Source: Rhodovulum strictum (GTDB lineage Bacteria > Pseudomonadota > Alphaproteobacteria > Rhodobacterales > Rhodobacteraceae). From it: 64,000 nt of DNA. Of this stretch, positions 50,451-58,407 are shown in pieces. Below the pieces are notes generated by a model. It was not told the origin of the DNA. It made no database searches and worked only from the letters and a program-made list of their open reading frames with translations. The stretch is from the NCBI RefSeq assembly GCF_009649175.1, contig NZ_WJPO01000020.1:1-64000 (forward strand). The letters run 5' to 3'. How positions within the stretch are numbered: position 1 is the first letter of the stretch; every line of letters begins with the position of its first letter. Both the position numbers and the translations under genes were made by a program.

Positions 50451-51929
50451 ATGGGCGCGTTCGACGATCTGATGGCCTTCCAGCGCGAGACCGAGGCGCT
50501 GGCGCAGGTGATGGGGCGGCTGGGCTGGGACCAGGAAACGGTGATGCCCAGGGGAGCGGCCCAGCAGCGCGCCGACGAGATGGGCGCGCTGGAATCGGTG
50601 CTGCACGCCCGCCGCACCGATCTGCGGATCGGCGACTGGCTGGCGGCGGTGGACGAGGGGGCGCTGGATCAGGCTGGGCGGGCGCAATTGCGCCACATCC
50701 GGCGCAGTTTCGCCCGCGCGACGAAGCTGCCCGACCGGCTGTCGGCCGAGATCGCCCGGGTGACAAGCCGCGCCCAGGGCATCTGGGCCGAGGCGCGGGC
50801 GGCCGATGATGTCGCGCATTTCCTGCCCATCCTGACCGAAGTCGTGCGGCTGAAGCGCGAGGAGGCGGCGGCGCTGGCCGAGGGCGGCGACCCTTATGAC
50901 GCCCTGTTGGACGATTACGAGCCGGGCGCCACTGCGCAGGGCATCGCGGCGATCTTTGACCGGATGCGCCCGCGGCTGGTGGAACTGCGCGAGCGGATCA
51001 TGGGATCGGGTCGCAGCCCCGCCGCGCTGTCGGGGCATTTCCCGACCGAGGGCCAAATGGTGCTGGCCCGAGAGGTTGCCACCCGCTTTGGCTATGATTG
51101 GCGGCATGGGCGGCTGGATCATTCGGTGCATCCCTTCACCAGCGGCTCGGGGACGGATGTGCGCATCACGACGCGGGTGGACGAGGGCGAGCCGCTGGGC
51201 TGCCTGTACTCGACCCTGCACGAGGTGGGCCATGGCGCCTATGAACAGGGGATCGACCCGGCCTATCGGCTGACGCCGCTGGGCGCGGGCGTGTCGATGG
51301 GCGTGCATGAAAGCCAGAGCCGGATCTACGAGAACCAGTTGGGGCGTTCCCGCGCGTTCTGCGGCTGGCTGCACGCCCGGATGACCGAGCTTTTCGGCAA
51401 TTCGGGTGCCCCCGACCCGGACGCCTTCTATGCTGCGGTCAACCGGGTTCATTCCGGTTTCATCCGCACCGAGGCGGACGAGGTGCATTACAACCTGCAC
51501 ATCATGCTGCGCTTCGATCTGGAGCGCGACCTGATCGCCGGGCGGCTGGAGGTGGCCGATCTGGAAGCGGCCTGGAACGCGCGGTTTCTGGCGGATTTCG
51601 GGCTGGCGGTCGACCGGCCCGCGAACGGGGTCTTGCAGGACGTTCACTGGTCGGTTGGGCTGTTCGGCTATTTCCCGACCTACACGCTGGGCAATGTCTA
51701 TGCCGGGTGCCTGTATACCGCGCTGCGAGCGGCGGTGCCCTCGCTCGACGCCGATCTGGCCCGCGGGCATGCCGAACCGGCGACCGCGTGGCTTGCCGCC
51801 CATCTCCAGCGCCATGGGGGGCTCTATCTGCCGGGCGAGACGATCGAGCGCGCCTGCGGCTTTGCGCCCCATGAGGGACCATTGATGGATTATCTCGACG
51901 CGAAGTTCGGCGCACTCTACGATCTGTAA
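50451..51929 (+). CDS. M32 family metallocarboxypeptidase
   Basis: This 492-residue cytoplasmic zinc carboxypeptidase has HEVGH at 257-261, the downstream Glu in GVSMGVHESQSRIYENQLGRS, and the helical M32 pattern (MGRLGWDQETVMPRGAAQQRADEMG near the start). M32 enzymes remove C-terminal residues from short peptides. It follows ctaA closely but the functional link is unclear. Confidence 0.94.
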   Translation: MGAFDDLMAFQRETEALAQVMGRLGWDQETVMPRGAAQQRADEMGALESVLHARRTDLRIGDWLAAVDEGALDQAGRAQLRHIRRSFARATKLPDRLSAEIARVTSRAQGIWAEARAADDVAHFLPILTEVVRLKREEAAALAEGGDPYDALLDDYEPGATAQGIAAIFDRMRPRLVELRERIMGSGRSPAALSGHFPTEGQMVLAREVATRFGYDWRHGRLDHSVHPFTSGSGTDVRITTRVDEGEPLGCLYSTLHEVGHGAYEQGIDPAYRLTPLGAGVSMGVHESQSRIYENQLGRSRAFCGWLHARMTELFGNSGAPDPDAFYAAVNRVHSGFIRTEADEVHYNLHIMLRFDLERDLIAGRLEVADLEAAWNARFLADFGLAVDRPANGVLQDVHWSVGLFGYFPTYTLGNVYAGCLYTALRAAVPSLDADLARGHAEPATAWLAAHLQRHGGLYLPGETIERACGFAPHEGPLMDYLDAKFGALYDL

Positions 51930-51980
51930 GTGCCCGGGCAGCGGGCTGGAAACGATGTCGGGGCGCTGGTAGAAGGCGGA

Positions 51981-52238
51981 ATGATGCGGCGCGGGACACT
52001 CTTGGGCGAGCTGTGGCAAAGCGCACGGCGGGTCGCCTTTGCCATTCTCGGCGGGGTGATCCGGCGCTATTCGCCCGAGGAAATCGAGGAACGCGTCTCG
52101 CGCCGTCCGCGTCATGAACAGGTGTTCATCGTGCTCGCGGTGCTTCTGGCGCTGCTGTTCACGAGCCTGCTGTTCGCCAATGCCGGTGTCATCGGGCTTC
52201 TGGTCTATTTCCTGATCATCATCATCCTGGTGCGCTGA
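51981..52238 (+). CDS. small membrane protein with two hydrophobic segments
   Basis: This 85-residue protein starts MMRRGTLLGELWQSARRVAF and has an amphipathic middle (RRYSPEEIEERVSRRPRHEQ) followed by about 40 hydrophobic residues likely to form a TM hairpin (FIVLAVLLALLFTSLLFANA, then GVIGLLVYFLIIIILV). ATG 51981 has AGAAGGCGG before it. Function unknown. It is unlinked to the M32 peptidase except by position. Confidence 0.68.
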   Translation: MMRRGTLLGELWQSARRVAFAILGGVIRRYSPEEIEERVSRRPRHEQVFIVLAVLLALLFTSLLFANAGVIGLLVYFLIIIILVR

Positions 52239-52433
52239 TCTGAACCGCGTGGGCGTTCACGCAGCCGTGATCGCATGGATCAATCCGCGTTTTCCCTTTT
52301 GTTTTCAGATGTCTGAATTTTCCCATGCTGGGTCTTGCCGATCTTTTGCCACATTTTTTCGGCCAGCGGTGATCCGCTTCAGCAAACCCCCCGTATCCCT
52401 TGCACAACCACACACAAACAAAGGGAACTGGAA

Positions 52434-52598
52434 ATGGACATCATCGGCCCCCTCGCCCTCGGCACCATCGGCTTCGTCGTTGCCTTTGCCTACGTGAACA
52501 TGCGTCAGACCGAAGAGCAGCTCGCCGAGACCCGCCGCCGCAAGGCTGAAAAAGCTGCTGCGGAGCAGGCGTCGGCCATGCGGATCGCTGCCGAGTGA
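52434..52598 (+). CDS. 54-residue membrane-anchored coiled-coil protein
   Basis: This short protein has one N-terminal TM helix (MDIIGPLALGTIGFVVAFAY) followed by a charged alanine/lysine/glutamate helix (QTEEQLAETRRRKAEKAAAE). AAGGGAACTGG lies before ATG 52434. The 195-base leader upstream is unusually AT-rich for this window, which suggests its own promoter and strong expression. No family is recognised. It is too short for most callers. Confidence 0.65.
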   Translation: MDIIGPLALGTIGFVVAFAYVNMRQTEEQLAETRRRKAEKAAAEQASAMRIAAE

Positions 52599-52626
52599 TC
52601 GCGGCGACTTGCGAATGAAACGATCA

Positions 52627-52652
52627 GGGCCGGGCGCGCTCCCGCCCGGCCC
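52627..52652. terminator. hairpin between the 54-residue gene and the crotonase gene
   Basis: GGGCCGGGCG (52627-52636) pairs with CGCCCGGCCC (52643-52652), 10 bp perfect, further supported by GATC/GATC arms outside one mismatch. It sits 28 bases after the small gene and 12 bases from the end of the convergent crotonase gene. No T-tract. Confidence 0.6.
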
Positions 52653-52664
52653 CGATCCGCAAGA

Positions 52665-53453
52665 TTACGCCTGCCAGTCCGGTGGGCGTTTTTCCAGGAA
52701 GGCGCTGATTCCCTCGTCCGTATCGCGCCAGAGCATGTTCTCGACCATCACGGCGCCCGCATGGGCATAGGCGTCGGAAATCCCCATTTCGATCTGTTCG
52801 TAGAATGTCCGCTTGCCGATCCGCACGGCGGGGTTCAGCTTGGACGCGATGGTTTTGGCCAGCGCGCCCGCTTCCCGATCCAGACTGTCCTGCGGCACGG
52901 CACGGTTGATGAGCCCCAGCGCGGCCGCCCTGTCTGTGCCGATGAATTCGCCCGTGGTCAGCATCTCGAAGGCGTGCTTGCGCGGGATGTTGCGGGTCAG
53001 CGCGACCATGGGTGTCGAACAGAACAGCCCGATATTCACACCGTTCACCCCGAAGCGCGTGCCCTCGGCCGCGATGGCAATGTCGCAGGAGGCGACAAGC
53101 TGGCAGCCCGCGGCGGTGGCAATCCCGTGCGGCGCGGCGATCACCGGTTGGGGCAGGCGCATGATCCCGGTCATCACCGCGGCGCAGCGGGCAAAGAGAT
53201 CGGCGAAATAGGCGCGTCCGCCATCCTCGGCCTGACGGCCCTGCTGCATTTCCTTGAGGTCATGGCCCGCGCAGAACGCCTTGCCATTGCCTTTCAGGAT
53301 CACCACCCGCGTCTCGCGGTCCTGGGCCAGCGCGTCGATCTGCGCCTGAAGGGCCGCCAGCATCGCATCCGACAGCGCGTTAAGCCGCTCGGGCGCATTC
53401 AGGGTCAGCGTGGCAATCCCGTTCGTGTCGTCGCGTAACAGGATGTCGGTCAT
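52665..53453 (-). CDS. crotonase-fold protein, ECHDC3-like
   Basis: This 262-residue enoyl-CoA hydratase-family protein has AFCAGHDLKEM as the oxyanion/CoA segment. The two catalytic glutamates of true hydratases appear replaced: Gln in GIATAAGCQLVA and Gly in RFGVNGVNIGLFCS. The GVNIGLFCSTP signature is typical of ECHDC3-type relatives, whose reaction is not settled. The ATG at 53453 follows GGGAGGAGAAAC. It is divergent from the thioesterase gene at 53513. Confidence 0.85.
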   Translation of the reverse strand: MTDILLRDDTNGIATLTLNAPERLNALSDAMLAALQAQIDALAQDRETRVVILKGNGKAFCAGHDLKEMQQGRQAEDGGRAYFADLFARCAAVMTGIMRLPQPVIAAPHGIATAAGCQLVASCDIAIAAEGTRFGVNGVNIGLFCSTPMVALTRNIPRKHAFEMLTTGEFIGTDRAAALGLINRAVPQDSLDREAGALAKTIASKLNPAVRIGKRTFYEQIEMGISDAYAHAGAVMVENMLWRDTDEGISAFLEKRPPDWQA

Positions 53454-53512
53454 CTTGTTTCTCCTCCCGTTTGCCCGGCAGACTACGCGGCAAACAGGGA
53501 AGGGAAAAGGGC

Positions 53513-53935
53513 ATGGTGCCAGTGATGGACAAGGCCGCGCTGGAGGCGTTTCTTGCGCGCGAATTTCCGCAGGTCCGCGACGATTTCGTGATCGAGGAGG
53601 TCGCGCCCATGGCCGTGCGGGTGCGCATGGTGGTGGCCGAGCGGCATCTGCGGCCGGGCGGCACGGTGTCGGGGCCGTCGATGTTCGCGCTGGCCGATGT
53701 CGGGATCTATCTGGCGATCCTCGCGATGATCGGGCCAAAGGCGCTGGCGGTGACGACGAACTGTTCCATCGACTTCATGCGCAAGCCCGCCTTCGGGCGC
53801 GACCTGATATGCGAAGCGCGGCTTCTGAAGCTGGGCCGCGTGCTGGCGGTGGGCGACGCGCTGATCTTTTCCGATGGGATGGAAGGTGCGGTGGCGCGCG
53901 CCGGGCTGACCTATTCGATCCCGCCGACGGGGTAG
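53513..53935 (+). CDS. hotdog-fold thioesterase (PaaI type)
   Basis: This 140-residue protein has the PaaI/YbgC hotdog pattern with RHLRPGGTVSGPSMFALADVGIYLAILAMIG (central helix) and VTTNCSIDFMRKPAFGRDLICEARLLKLGR. It likely hydrolyses acyl-CoA. Two starts are possible: 53513 (MVPVM), preceded by AGGGAAAAGG, or 53525 (MDKAA). It is divergent from the crotonase-like gene, suggesting shared acyl-CoA metabolism. Confidence 0.87.
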   Translation: MVPVMDKAALEAFLAREFPQVRDDFVIEEVAPMAVRVRMVVAERHLRPGGTVSGPSMFALADVGIYLAILAMIGPKALAVTTNCSIDFMRKPAFGRDLICEARLLKLGRVLAVGDALIFSDGMEGAVARAGLTYSIPPTG

Positions 53936-53953
53936 GGGGGGCATCTGCCCCCC
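53936..53953 (+). terminator. short GC hairpin after the thioesterase gene
   Basis: GGGGGGC (53936-53942) pairs with GCCCCCC (53947-53953) with an ATCT loop. No T-tract. It directly follows the thioesterase stop codon. Confidence 0.5.
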
Positions 53954-53976
53954 GTCCGCGGACGCGGACTCCCCCC

Positions 53977-54000
53977 GAGGATATTTTCGGCCAGAAGAAG
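53977..54000. repeat. copy of the intergenic ATATTT...AGAAGAAG repeat
   Basis: GAGGATATTTTCGGCCAGAAGAA(G) lies between the convergent thioesterase and speE genes. It matches the minus-strand copy at 4775-4796 at 20 of 22 positions. A partial match near 44046 also begins CCCCCGAG. Confidence 0.55.
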
Positions 54001-54008
54001 GCCCGATG

Positions 54009-54854
54009 TCAGGGCATCAACCGCTTGACATAGGCCGGCAGCGCAAAGGCGGCCTTGTGCACCTCGGGCGTGTAATAGTCCGTTTCGATGCCAGCCGCGG
54101 CGAAGCGCTGGTCCAGAACGTCTAGCGGGGTCTGGCGCGCGTCGCCATCGGTGCCCCAGCCGAAGGCCATCGGCCCGCCGGCATAGGTGGGGATCGAGGC
54201 GAGGTAGCAGCCCCAGTCGGCGAACAGCGCCTTGAAGGCGCGCATCGTGTTGGTCAGTTCGGCGCCCTGCATGAAGGGTACGCCGTTCTGGGTGACGAGG
54301 ATGCCGCCCGGGGTCAATGCGCGTTTCGCATGGCCATAGAACGTGTCGGTGAACAGCACCTCGCCGGGGCCGACGGGGTCGGTCGAGTCGACCACGATCA
54401 CGTCGAATTTCTCCGCCGTGTTGCGGATGAAGGCCGCTCCGTCGTTGATGACAAGGTTCAGGCGCGGATCGTCGAACGCGCCCTGGCTGAGCATCGGCAG
54501 GTAGGTCCTGGAGAAGTCGACCACGCCCGCGTCGATCTCGACCATGGTGACATGCTCGACCGATCTGTGGCGCAGCACCTCGCGCGCCATGCCGCCATCG
54601 CCGCCGCCGATGATCAGAACGCGCCTTGCGGCCCCATGCGCCAGGATCGGCACATGGGTCATCATCTCGTGATAGATGAAATTGTCGCCCTCGGTGGTCT
54701 GCACCACGTCGTCAAGCGTCAGGACGCGGCCGAAGGTGCCGTTGATGAACACCCTCAGCCGCTGGTGATCGGTGGCGCTGTCATAAAGCACTTCGCCCAC
54801 GCGCAGGGATTGCGCGTAGTCGCGGTGCAACGCCTCGCGGACCCAGTCGGTCAT
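54009..54854 (-). CDS. speE: spermidine synthase SpeE
   Basis: SpeE transfers the aminopropyl group of decarboxylated SAM to putrescine. The 281-residue protein has the SAM-like binding motif RVLIIGGGDGGMAREVLRH, VEIDAGVVDFSRTYLP and the catalytic Asp in VIVVDSTDPVGPG. The ATG at 54854 overlaps the speD stop by ATGA, so the two enzymes of the pathway are produced together. Confidence 0.95.
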   Translation of the reverse strand: MTDWVREALHRDYAQSLRVGEVLYDSATDHQRLRVFINGTFGRVLTLDDVVQTTEGDNFIYHEMMTHVPILAHGAARRVLIIGGGDGGMAREVLRHRSVEHVTMVEIDAGVVDFSRTYLPMLSQGAFDDPRLNLVINDGAAFIRNTAEKFDVIVVDSTDPVGPGEVLFTDTFYGHAKRALTPGGILVTQNGVPFMQGAELTNTMRAFKALFADWGCYLASIPTYAGGPMAFGWGTDGDARQTPLDVLDQRFAAAGIETDYYTPEVHKAAFALPAYVKRLMP

Positions 54855-55357
54855 GCCGCCTGGGTTTCCGTGATCAGACCATCGCCGCGCAGCAATTCCT
54901 TGACGCGCACATCCTGCGTTGCGAAGGCGCGTTTCAGCACGTCGACCGCCCGCCAGGGCTGGGCGTCGCCGCACATGAACACGTCGAACGCGCCATAGCC
55001 GATCTCGGGCCAAGTGTGCACCGATATGTGGCTTTCGGCCAGCACGGCCACCCCGCTCACGCCCTGGGGGCTGAACTTGTGGGTGTGGATATGCAGCAGC
55101 GTTGCACCGCATTCGTCCACGCAGTCGCGGAACGCCTGCTGGATGCGTGCCTCGTCGTCGAGCCCGTGACCGTTCACCACCTCGATGATGAGATGCGTAC
55201 CGGCAAAGACCCGCCCGTCGCGGCGGATGAAGTGATCGTCGCGTGTGTCGTCGAACACGTCGCGGGTAACGGGTGCAGCCGATTGGCTGCGGGTATCTTC
55301 CGCATGGGCGCCTGTCTCCAGACCGATCCCCAGTTGGAAGAGGTTGGCGTCTTTCAT
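54851..55357 (-). CDS. speD: S-adenosylmethionine decarboxylase proenzyme SpeD
   Basis: SpeD is a pyruvoyl enzyme that decarboxylates SAM for spermidine synthesis. The 168-residue proenzyme has the cleavage site with Ser109 in LAESHISVHTWPE, where Ser becomes the pyruvoyl group, and a Cys in RDCVDECGA. ATG 55357 is followed directly by a short N-terminal extension. It is the first gene of speD-speE. Confidence 0.95.
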   Translation of the reverse strand: MKDANLFQLGIGLETGAHAEDTRSQSAAPVTRDVFDDTRDDHFIRRDGRVFAGTHLIIEVVNGHGLDDEARIQQAFRDCVDECGATLLHIHTHKFSPQGVSGVAVLAESHISVHTWPEIGYGAFDVFMCGDAQPWRAVDVLKRAFATQDVRVKELLRGDGLITETQAA

Positions 55358-55763
55358 GGCGCTCCCCTTCTGACCAGCAGATAACAATCCAGTCGGTCCC
55401 TTAGCGCCCCCCCGGGTGTCCGAAGTTGGGATCGGTTCCGATCGTGTGGAGGGGCACCTAAGGCCTATCCGCGAGTCGATCAAGGGTTTTTGCGGCCGGG
55501 GGGATGAAATCTTTGCCGCGGCGCAGAATGCAGGGTCCGGAAAGCCTTGCGGTGCGGGGCTGATGCGCCCCGGCGGGTCACTCCGCCGCAGCCTGGGGGC
55601 GGGTATCGGCCGGGGTCCGGTCCCCTGTCGGCGGCCGAATCCATGCGGCTGGCGATCCGGGCCTTTCCTTCCCCGGGGCTGACCGGTCGGAACGGGGCGT
55701 TGGCAAGCACTCCACGTCCCGGGCAGTTTCGGTGCCGAGGGCGGTTGAGGGCCCGTTTTGTGG

Positions 55764-55777
55764 GGTATCTTGATACC
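55764..55777. promoter_or_regulatory. GGTATC-TT-GATACC palindrome upstream of rplM
   Basis: A perfect 6-bp inverted repeat with a 2-base spacer sits about 50 bases before the -35 element of the rplM promoter. It may be a regulator site. Only the symmetry and position are observed. Confidence 0.4.
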
Positions 55778-55825
55778 TAATTTTCAAGACATTGATTATA
55801 TGACACTTTTCTGGATCATGCGCTC

Positions 55826-55853
55826 TTGACTGAGCGCTGCAAATGCTTAGAAC
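55826..55853 (+). promoter_or_regulatory. sigma-70-type promoter of rplM-rpsI
   Basis: TTGACT (55826-55831) and TAGAAC (55848-55853) are spaced by 16 bases. Transcription would start near 55860, about 60 bases before the rplM ATG. Confidence 0.5.
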
Positions 55854-55920
55854 TCCGCCATCCCGACCGGGGCAGGGCAGGCGTCCGCCCCCGGACCATC
55901 CAGCCGATAGGGCAAGAGAA

Positions 55921-56385
55921 ATGAAGACCTTCACCGCTACCCCGGCGGATATCGAGAAGAAATGGATCGTGATCGACGCCGAGGGCGTCGTTCTCGGCCG
56001 TCTCGCCTCGATCGTCGCCATGCGCTTGCGCGGCAAGCACAAGCCGACCTTCACCCCGCACATGGACATGGGCGACAACGTGATCGTCATCAACGCCGAC
56101 AAGGTGCAGATGACCGGCAACAAGCGCGCGGACAAGCGCTATTACTGGCATACCGGCCACCCCGGCGGGATCAAGCACCGCACCGCGGCGCAGATCCTCG
56201 ATGGCGCGCATCCCGAGCGTGTGGTGACCGCCGCGGTCAAGCGCATGCTGCCGGGCAACCGTCTGTCCCGCCAGCAGATGACCAACCTGCGCGTCTATGC
56301 CGGGGCCGAGCATCCGCATGTCGCGCAGAATCCCGAAGTGCTGGACGTCAAGTCCATGAACAAGAAAAACACCCGGAGCGCGTGA
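55921..56385 (+). CDS. rplM: 50S ribosomal protein L13
   Basis: This 154-residue protein of the large subunit shows the L13 features: [47 protein letters not shown] and [12 protein letters not shown]. It is an early-assembly protein. Its stop overlaps rpsI by ATGA in the normal rplM-rpsI order. The ATG at 55921 has GCAAGAGAA upstream. Confidence 0.98.
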   Translation: MKTFTATPADIEKKWIVIDAEGVVLGRLASIVAMRLRGKHKPTFTPHMDMGDNVIVINADKVQMTGNKRADKRYYWHTGHPGGIKHRTAAQILDGAHPERVVTAAVKRMLPGNRLSRQQMTNLRVYAGAEHPHVAQNPEVLDVKSMNKKNTRSA

Positions 56386-56873
56386 TGGCCGAAGATCTCA
56401 AATCCCTCGACCAGTTGAAGGGCGTTTCGGGCCAGGCGGCCGTGATGGCCGATGACGAGGCACCGCGCGCCCCGGTCCGCGACGAGCTGGGCCGCTCCTA
56501 TGCCACGGGCAAGCGCAAGGACGCGGTCGCCCGCGTCTGGATCCGCCCGGGTTCGGGCAAGGTCTCGGTCAACGGCAAGGACATGAGCGCCTATTTCGCC
56601 CGTCCGGTGCTTCAGATGATCCTGCGCCAACCGTTCCAGGTGGCCGGTGTGGTCGACCAGTTCGACGTTCTGGCCACCGTCAAGGGCGGCGGGCTGTCGG
56701 GCCAGGCGGGCGCCGTCAAGCACGGCATCTCGAAGGCGCTTCAACTGTACGATCCCGCGTTGCGCAGCGCCCTCAAGGCCGCCGGCTTCCTGACCCGCGA
56801 CAGCCGCGTGGTGGAACGCAAGAAATTCGGCAAGCGCAAGGCGCGCCGCAGCTTCCAGTTCTCGAAGCGCTGA
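56385..56873 (+). CDS. rpsI: 30S ribosomal protein S9
   Basis: This 162-residue S9 has an acidic N-terminal extension (1-30) typical of alphaproteobacteria, then [44 protein letters not shown] and the C-terminal [17 protein letters not shown] that reaches the P site. The ATG overlaps the rplM stop. A strong terminator follows. Confidence 0.97.
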   Translation: MAEDLKSLDQLKGVSGQAAVMADDEAPRAPVRDELGRSYATGKRKDAVARVWIRPGSGKVSVNGKDMSAYFARPVLQMILRQPFQVAGVVDQFDVLATVKGGGLSGQAGAVKHGISKALQLYDPALRSALKAAGFLTRDSRVVERKKFGKRKARRSFQFSKR

Positions 56874-56894
56874 GCCTGTCGGTATCGCAGATTG

Positions 56895-56923
56895 GGGGTC
56901 GCGCCTTGGGCGCGGCCCCTTTT
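56895..56923 (+). terminator. Rho-independent terminator of rplM-rpsI
   Basis: GGGGTCGCGCC (56895-56905) pairs with GGCGCGGCCCC (56909-56919), 11 bp with one G-T wobble, followed by TTTT. Confidence 0.85.
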
Positions 56924-57130
56924 CATGCGCGGAAGCGCCAAGTGGCCCGTCGCAGGGCTCGTGCGGATCGCCGCCCGCGACCTGCGGCGCGGACCATGCG
57001 AAACCCCGCAGCCCGGCCCCGGGATGGATGCGGCGAATGGTCTGGGGAGGGCCGCAAGAGCCCTGCATGGTCCGGGACGGATGTACTGAGCGCTCCCCGC
57101 AAGGGGGGATTCGCCTCTGGCGGGATGCAG

Positions 57131-57220
57131 TGGCGGAGAGACAGGGATTCGAACCCTGGGAACCCGTGAAGGCTCAACGGTTTTCGAGACCGCCCCGATC
57201 GACCACTCCGGCACCTCTCC
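57131..57220 (-). tRNA. tRNA-Ser (CGA anticodon)
   Basis: On the minus strand the 5' end GGAGAGG pairs with TCTCTCC, discriminator G, encoded CCA. The anticodon loop CTCGAAA gives CGA, and there is a long variable arm (type II) and a T arm CAGGG-TTCGAAT-CCCTG. Length 90. The window contains no other serine tRNA. Confidence 0.94.
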
Positions 57221-57244
57221 GCAGCCTGTGGCCTAGTGGGCGGT

Positions 57245-57273
57245 GATCTAGAGCGAAGCTCGGGGCGATGCAA
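57245..57273 (-). promoter_or_regulatory. promoter of tRNA-Ser
   Basis: On the minus strand TTGCAT and TAGATC are spaced by 17 bases (plus-strand positions 57268-57273 and 57245-57250). Transcription starts about 18 bases before the tRNA 5' end. Confidence 0.5.
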
Positions 57274-57380
57274 CCGTTTTTCTGGCCGGGCGGTGTTTCG
57301 CGTATCCCGCGCTGCGGGCAGTTGGATTCGGCGCGGTTCGGCGTTACCTGTAGGGGCAGCCAGCCACCCCGGATAGACCG

Positions 57381-58211
57381 ATGCGACGCCTGCTTGCCCT
57401 TCCCGTGCTTGTTCTTCTGCTTGCCCTGCCGCTGCCCCTGCGGGCAGCCCCCCCCGCGGGGCTTGATGCGCTGCTTGAGGCGCTGGCGCTGGACGATCTG
57501 CTTGCGATCATGCGCGAGGAGGGGATCGGCCATGCCGACGAGCTTGCGGCCGAGATGTTTCCCGGCCGCGGCGGAGCGCGCTGGTCTGCGGCGGTGACGC
57601 AGATCTATGATGGCGAACGGATGTCCGGCGAATTGCGCGACAGCCTGGCCGGATCGCTTGCGGGCGCCGATCTGACGCCGCTGGTCGATTTCTTCACCTC
57701 CGCGGATGGGGCGCGGATCGTCTCGCTCGAACTGTCGGCGCGGCGTGCGCTTCTGGACGAGGCGGTCAAGGCGGCCAGCCGCGAGCGGCTGGAGGAAATG
57801 CAGGCCGATGACGATCCGCGGCTGGACCTGATCGGGCGCTTCGTCGAGGTCAACAACCTGATCGAGGCGAATGTCGCAGGTGCGTTGAACGCCAATTATG
57901 CCTTCTATGCCGGGCTTGCCGATGGTCGCGCCTTCGATTTCGACATGACCGAGGAGCAGATGCTGGCCGATGTCTGGAGCCAGGAACAGGAGATCCGCGA
58001 GGAGACGCGGGACTGGGTCCTTTCCTACCTGACGATGGCCTATGCGCCACTGTCGGACGAGGTGCTCGAATCCTATGTCGCGCTTTCCGAAACCCCGGCG
58101 GGCGGGGCGTTGAACGCGGCGCTGTTTCAGGGATTCGATGTCTCCTTTACCCGCATATCGCGCGAACTGGGGCTGGTCGCCGCCAGCTTCATCTCGGGCC
58201 AGGACATCTGA
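57381..58211 (+). CDS. exported DUF2059 protein
   Basis: This 276-residue protein has a Sec signal peptide ([20 protein letters not shown], cleaved near LRA-APP) and a helical DUF2059 domain, with [19 protein letters not shown] and [21 protein letters not shown]. It is likely periplasmic. Function unknown. It lies alone between tRNA-Ser and rplU. Confidence 0.8.
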   Translation: MRRLLALPVLVLLLALPLPLRAAPPAGLDALLEALALDDLLAIMREEGIGHADELAAEMFPGRGGARWSAAVTQIYDGERMSGELRDSLAGSLAGADLTPLVDFFTSADGARIVSLELSARRALLDEAVKAASRERLEEMQADDDPRLDLIGRFVEVNNLIEANVAGALNANYAFYAGLADGRAFDFDMTEEQMLADVWSQEQEIREETRDWVLSYLTMAYAPLSDEVLESYVALSETPAGGALNAALFQGFDVSFTRISRELGLVAASFISGQDI

Positions 58212-58233
58212 GCCGCGCCGCCCGCCGCGCCCC

Positions 58234-58262
58234 TTGACTTGCCGCGCTGAATCGAGGATATG
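58234..58262 (+). promoter_or_regulatory. candidate promoter of rplU-rpmA
   Basis: TTGACT (58234-58239) is followed by GATATG (58257-58262) at 17 bases. The -35 is strong and the -10 weak. This would leave a structured leader of about 140 bases. Confidence 0.4.
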
Positions 58263-58271
58263 CATGTCTCC

Positions 58272-58370
58272 GGCCCCGGGGCGTCGCTTCGGGGCCATTG
58301 ATGTTGACAACGCCCCGCAGGGGGGCGCGCTGTCCGAGGCGCTTATCGCCGTAACGCCGCCTGCGGGGCG
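58272..58370 (+). promoter_or_regulatory. structured 5' leader of rplU
   Basis: One hairpin is GGCCCCG (58272-58278) with CGGGGCC (58290-58296). A longer stem CGCCCCGCAGG (58311-58321) with CCTGCGGGGCG (58360-58370), 11 bp perfect, encloses about 38 bases. It ends 37 bases before the rplU ATG. It may serve L21 autoregulation, as ribosomal leaders often do, but no known leader class is recognised. Confidence 0.45.
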
Positions 58371-58407
58371 GGGCCACAGGACGCGGCTGAAAAGAAGGAA
58401 AAGGCCC

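Larger units (their letters stand above)
55358..55920. other. 563-base divergent intergenic region between speD and rplM
   Basis: No gene is supported; apparent frames lack codon-like composition or Shine-Dalgarno sites. The first 330 bases hold only GC-rich DNA, with the speD promoter presumably close to 55357. The last 160 bases (55760-55920) are AT-rich and contain a palindrome (55764-55777), a possible second promoter at 55771-55800 and the rplM promoter. Confidence 0.6.

Noticed and set aside
58304-58330. Second rplU promoter at TTGACA (58304-58309)
   Set aside because: No -10 element follows, and the sequence lies inside the leader stem.
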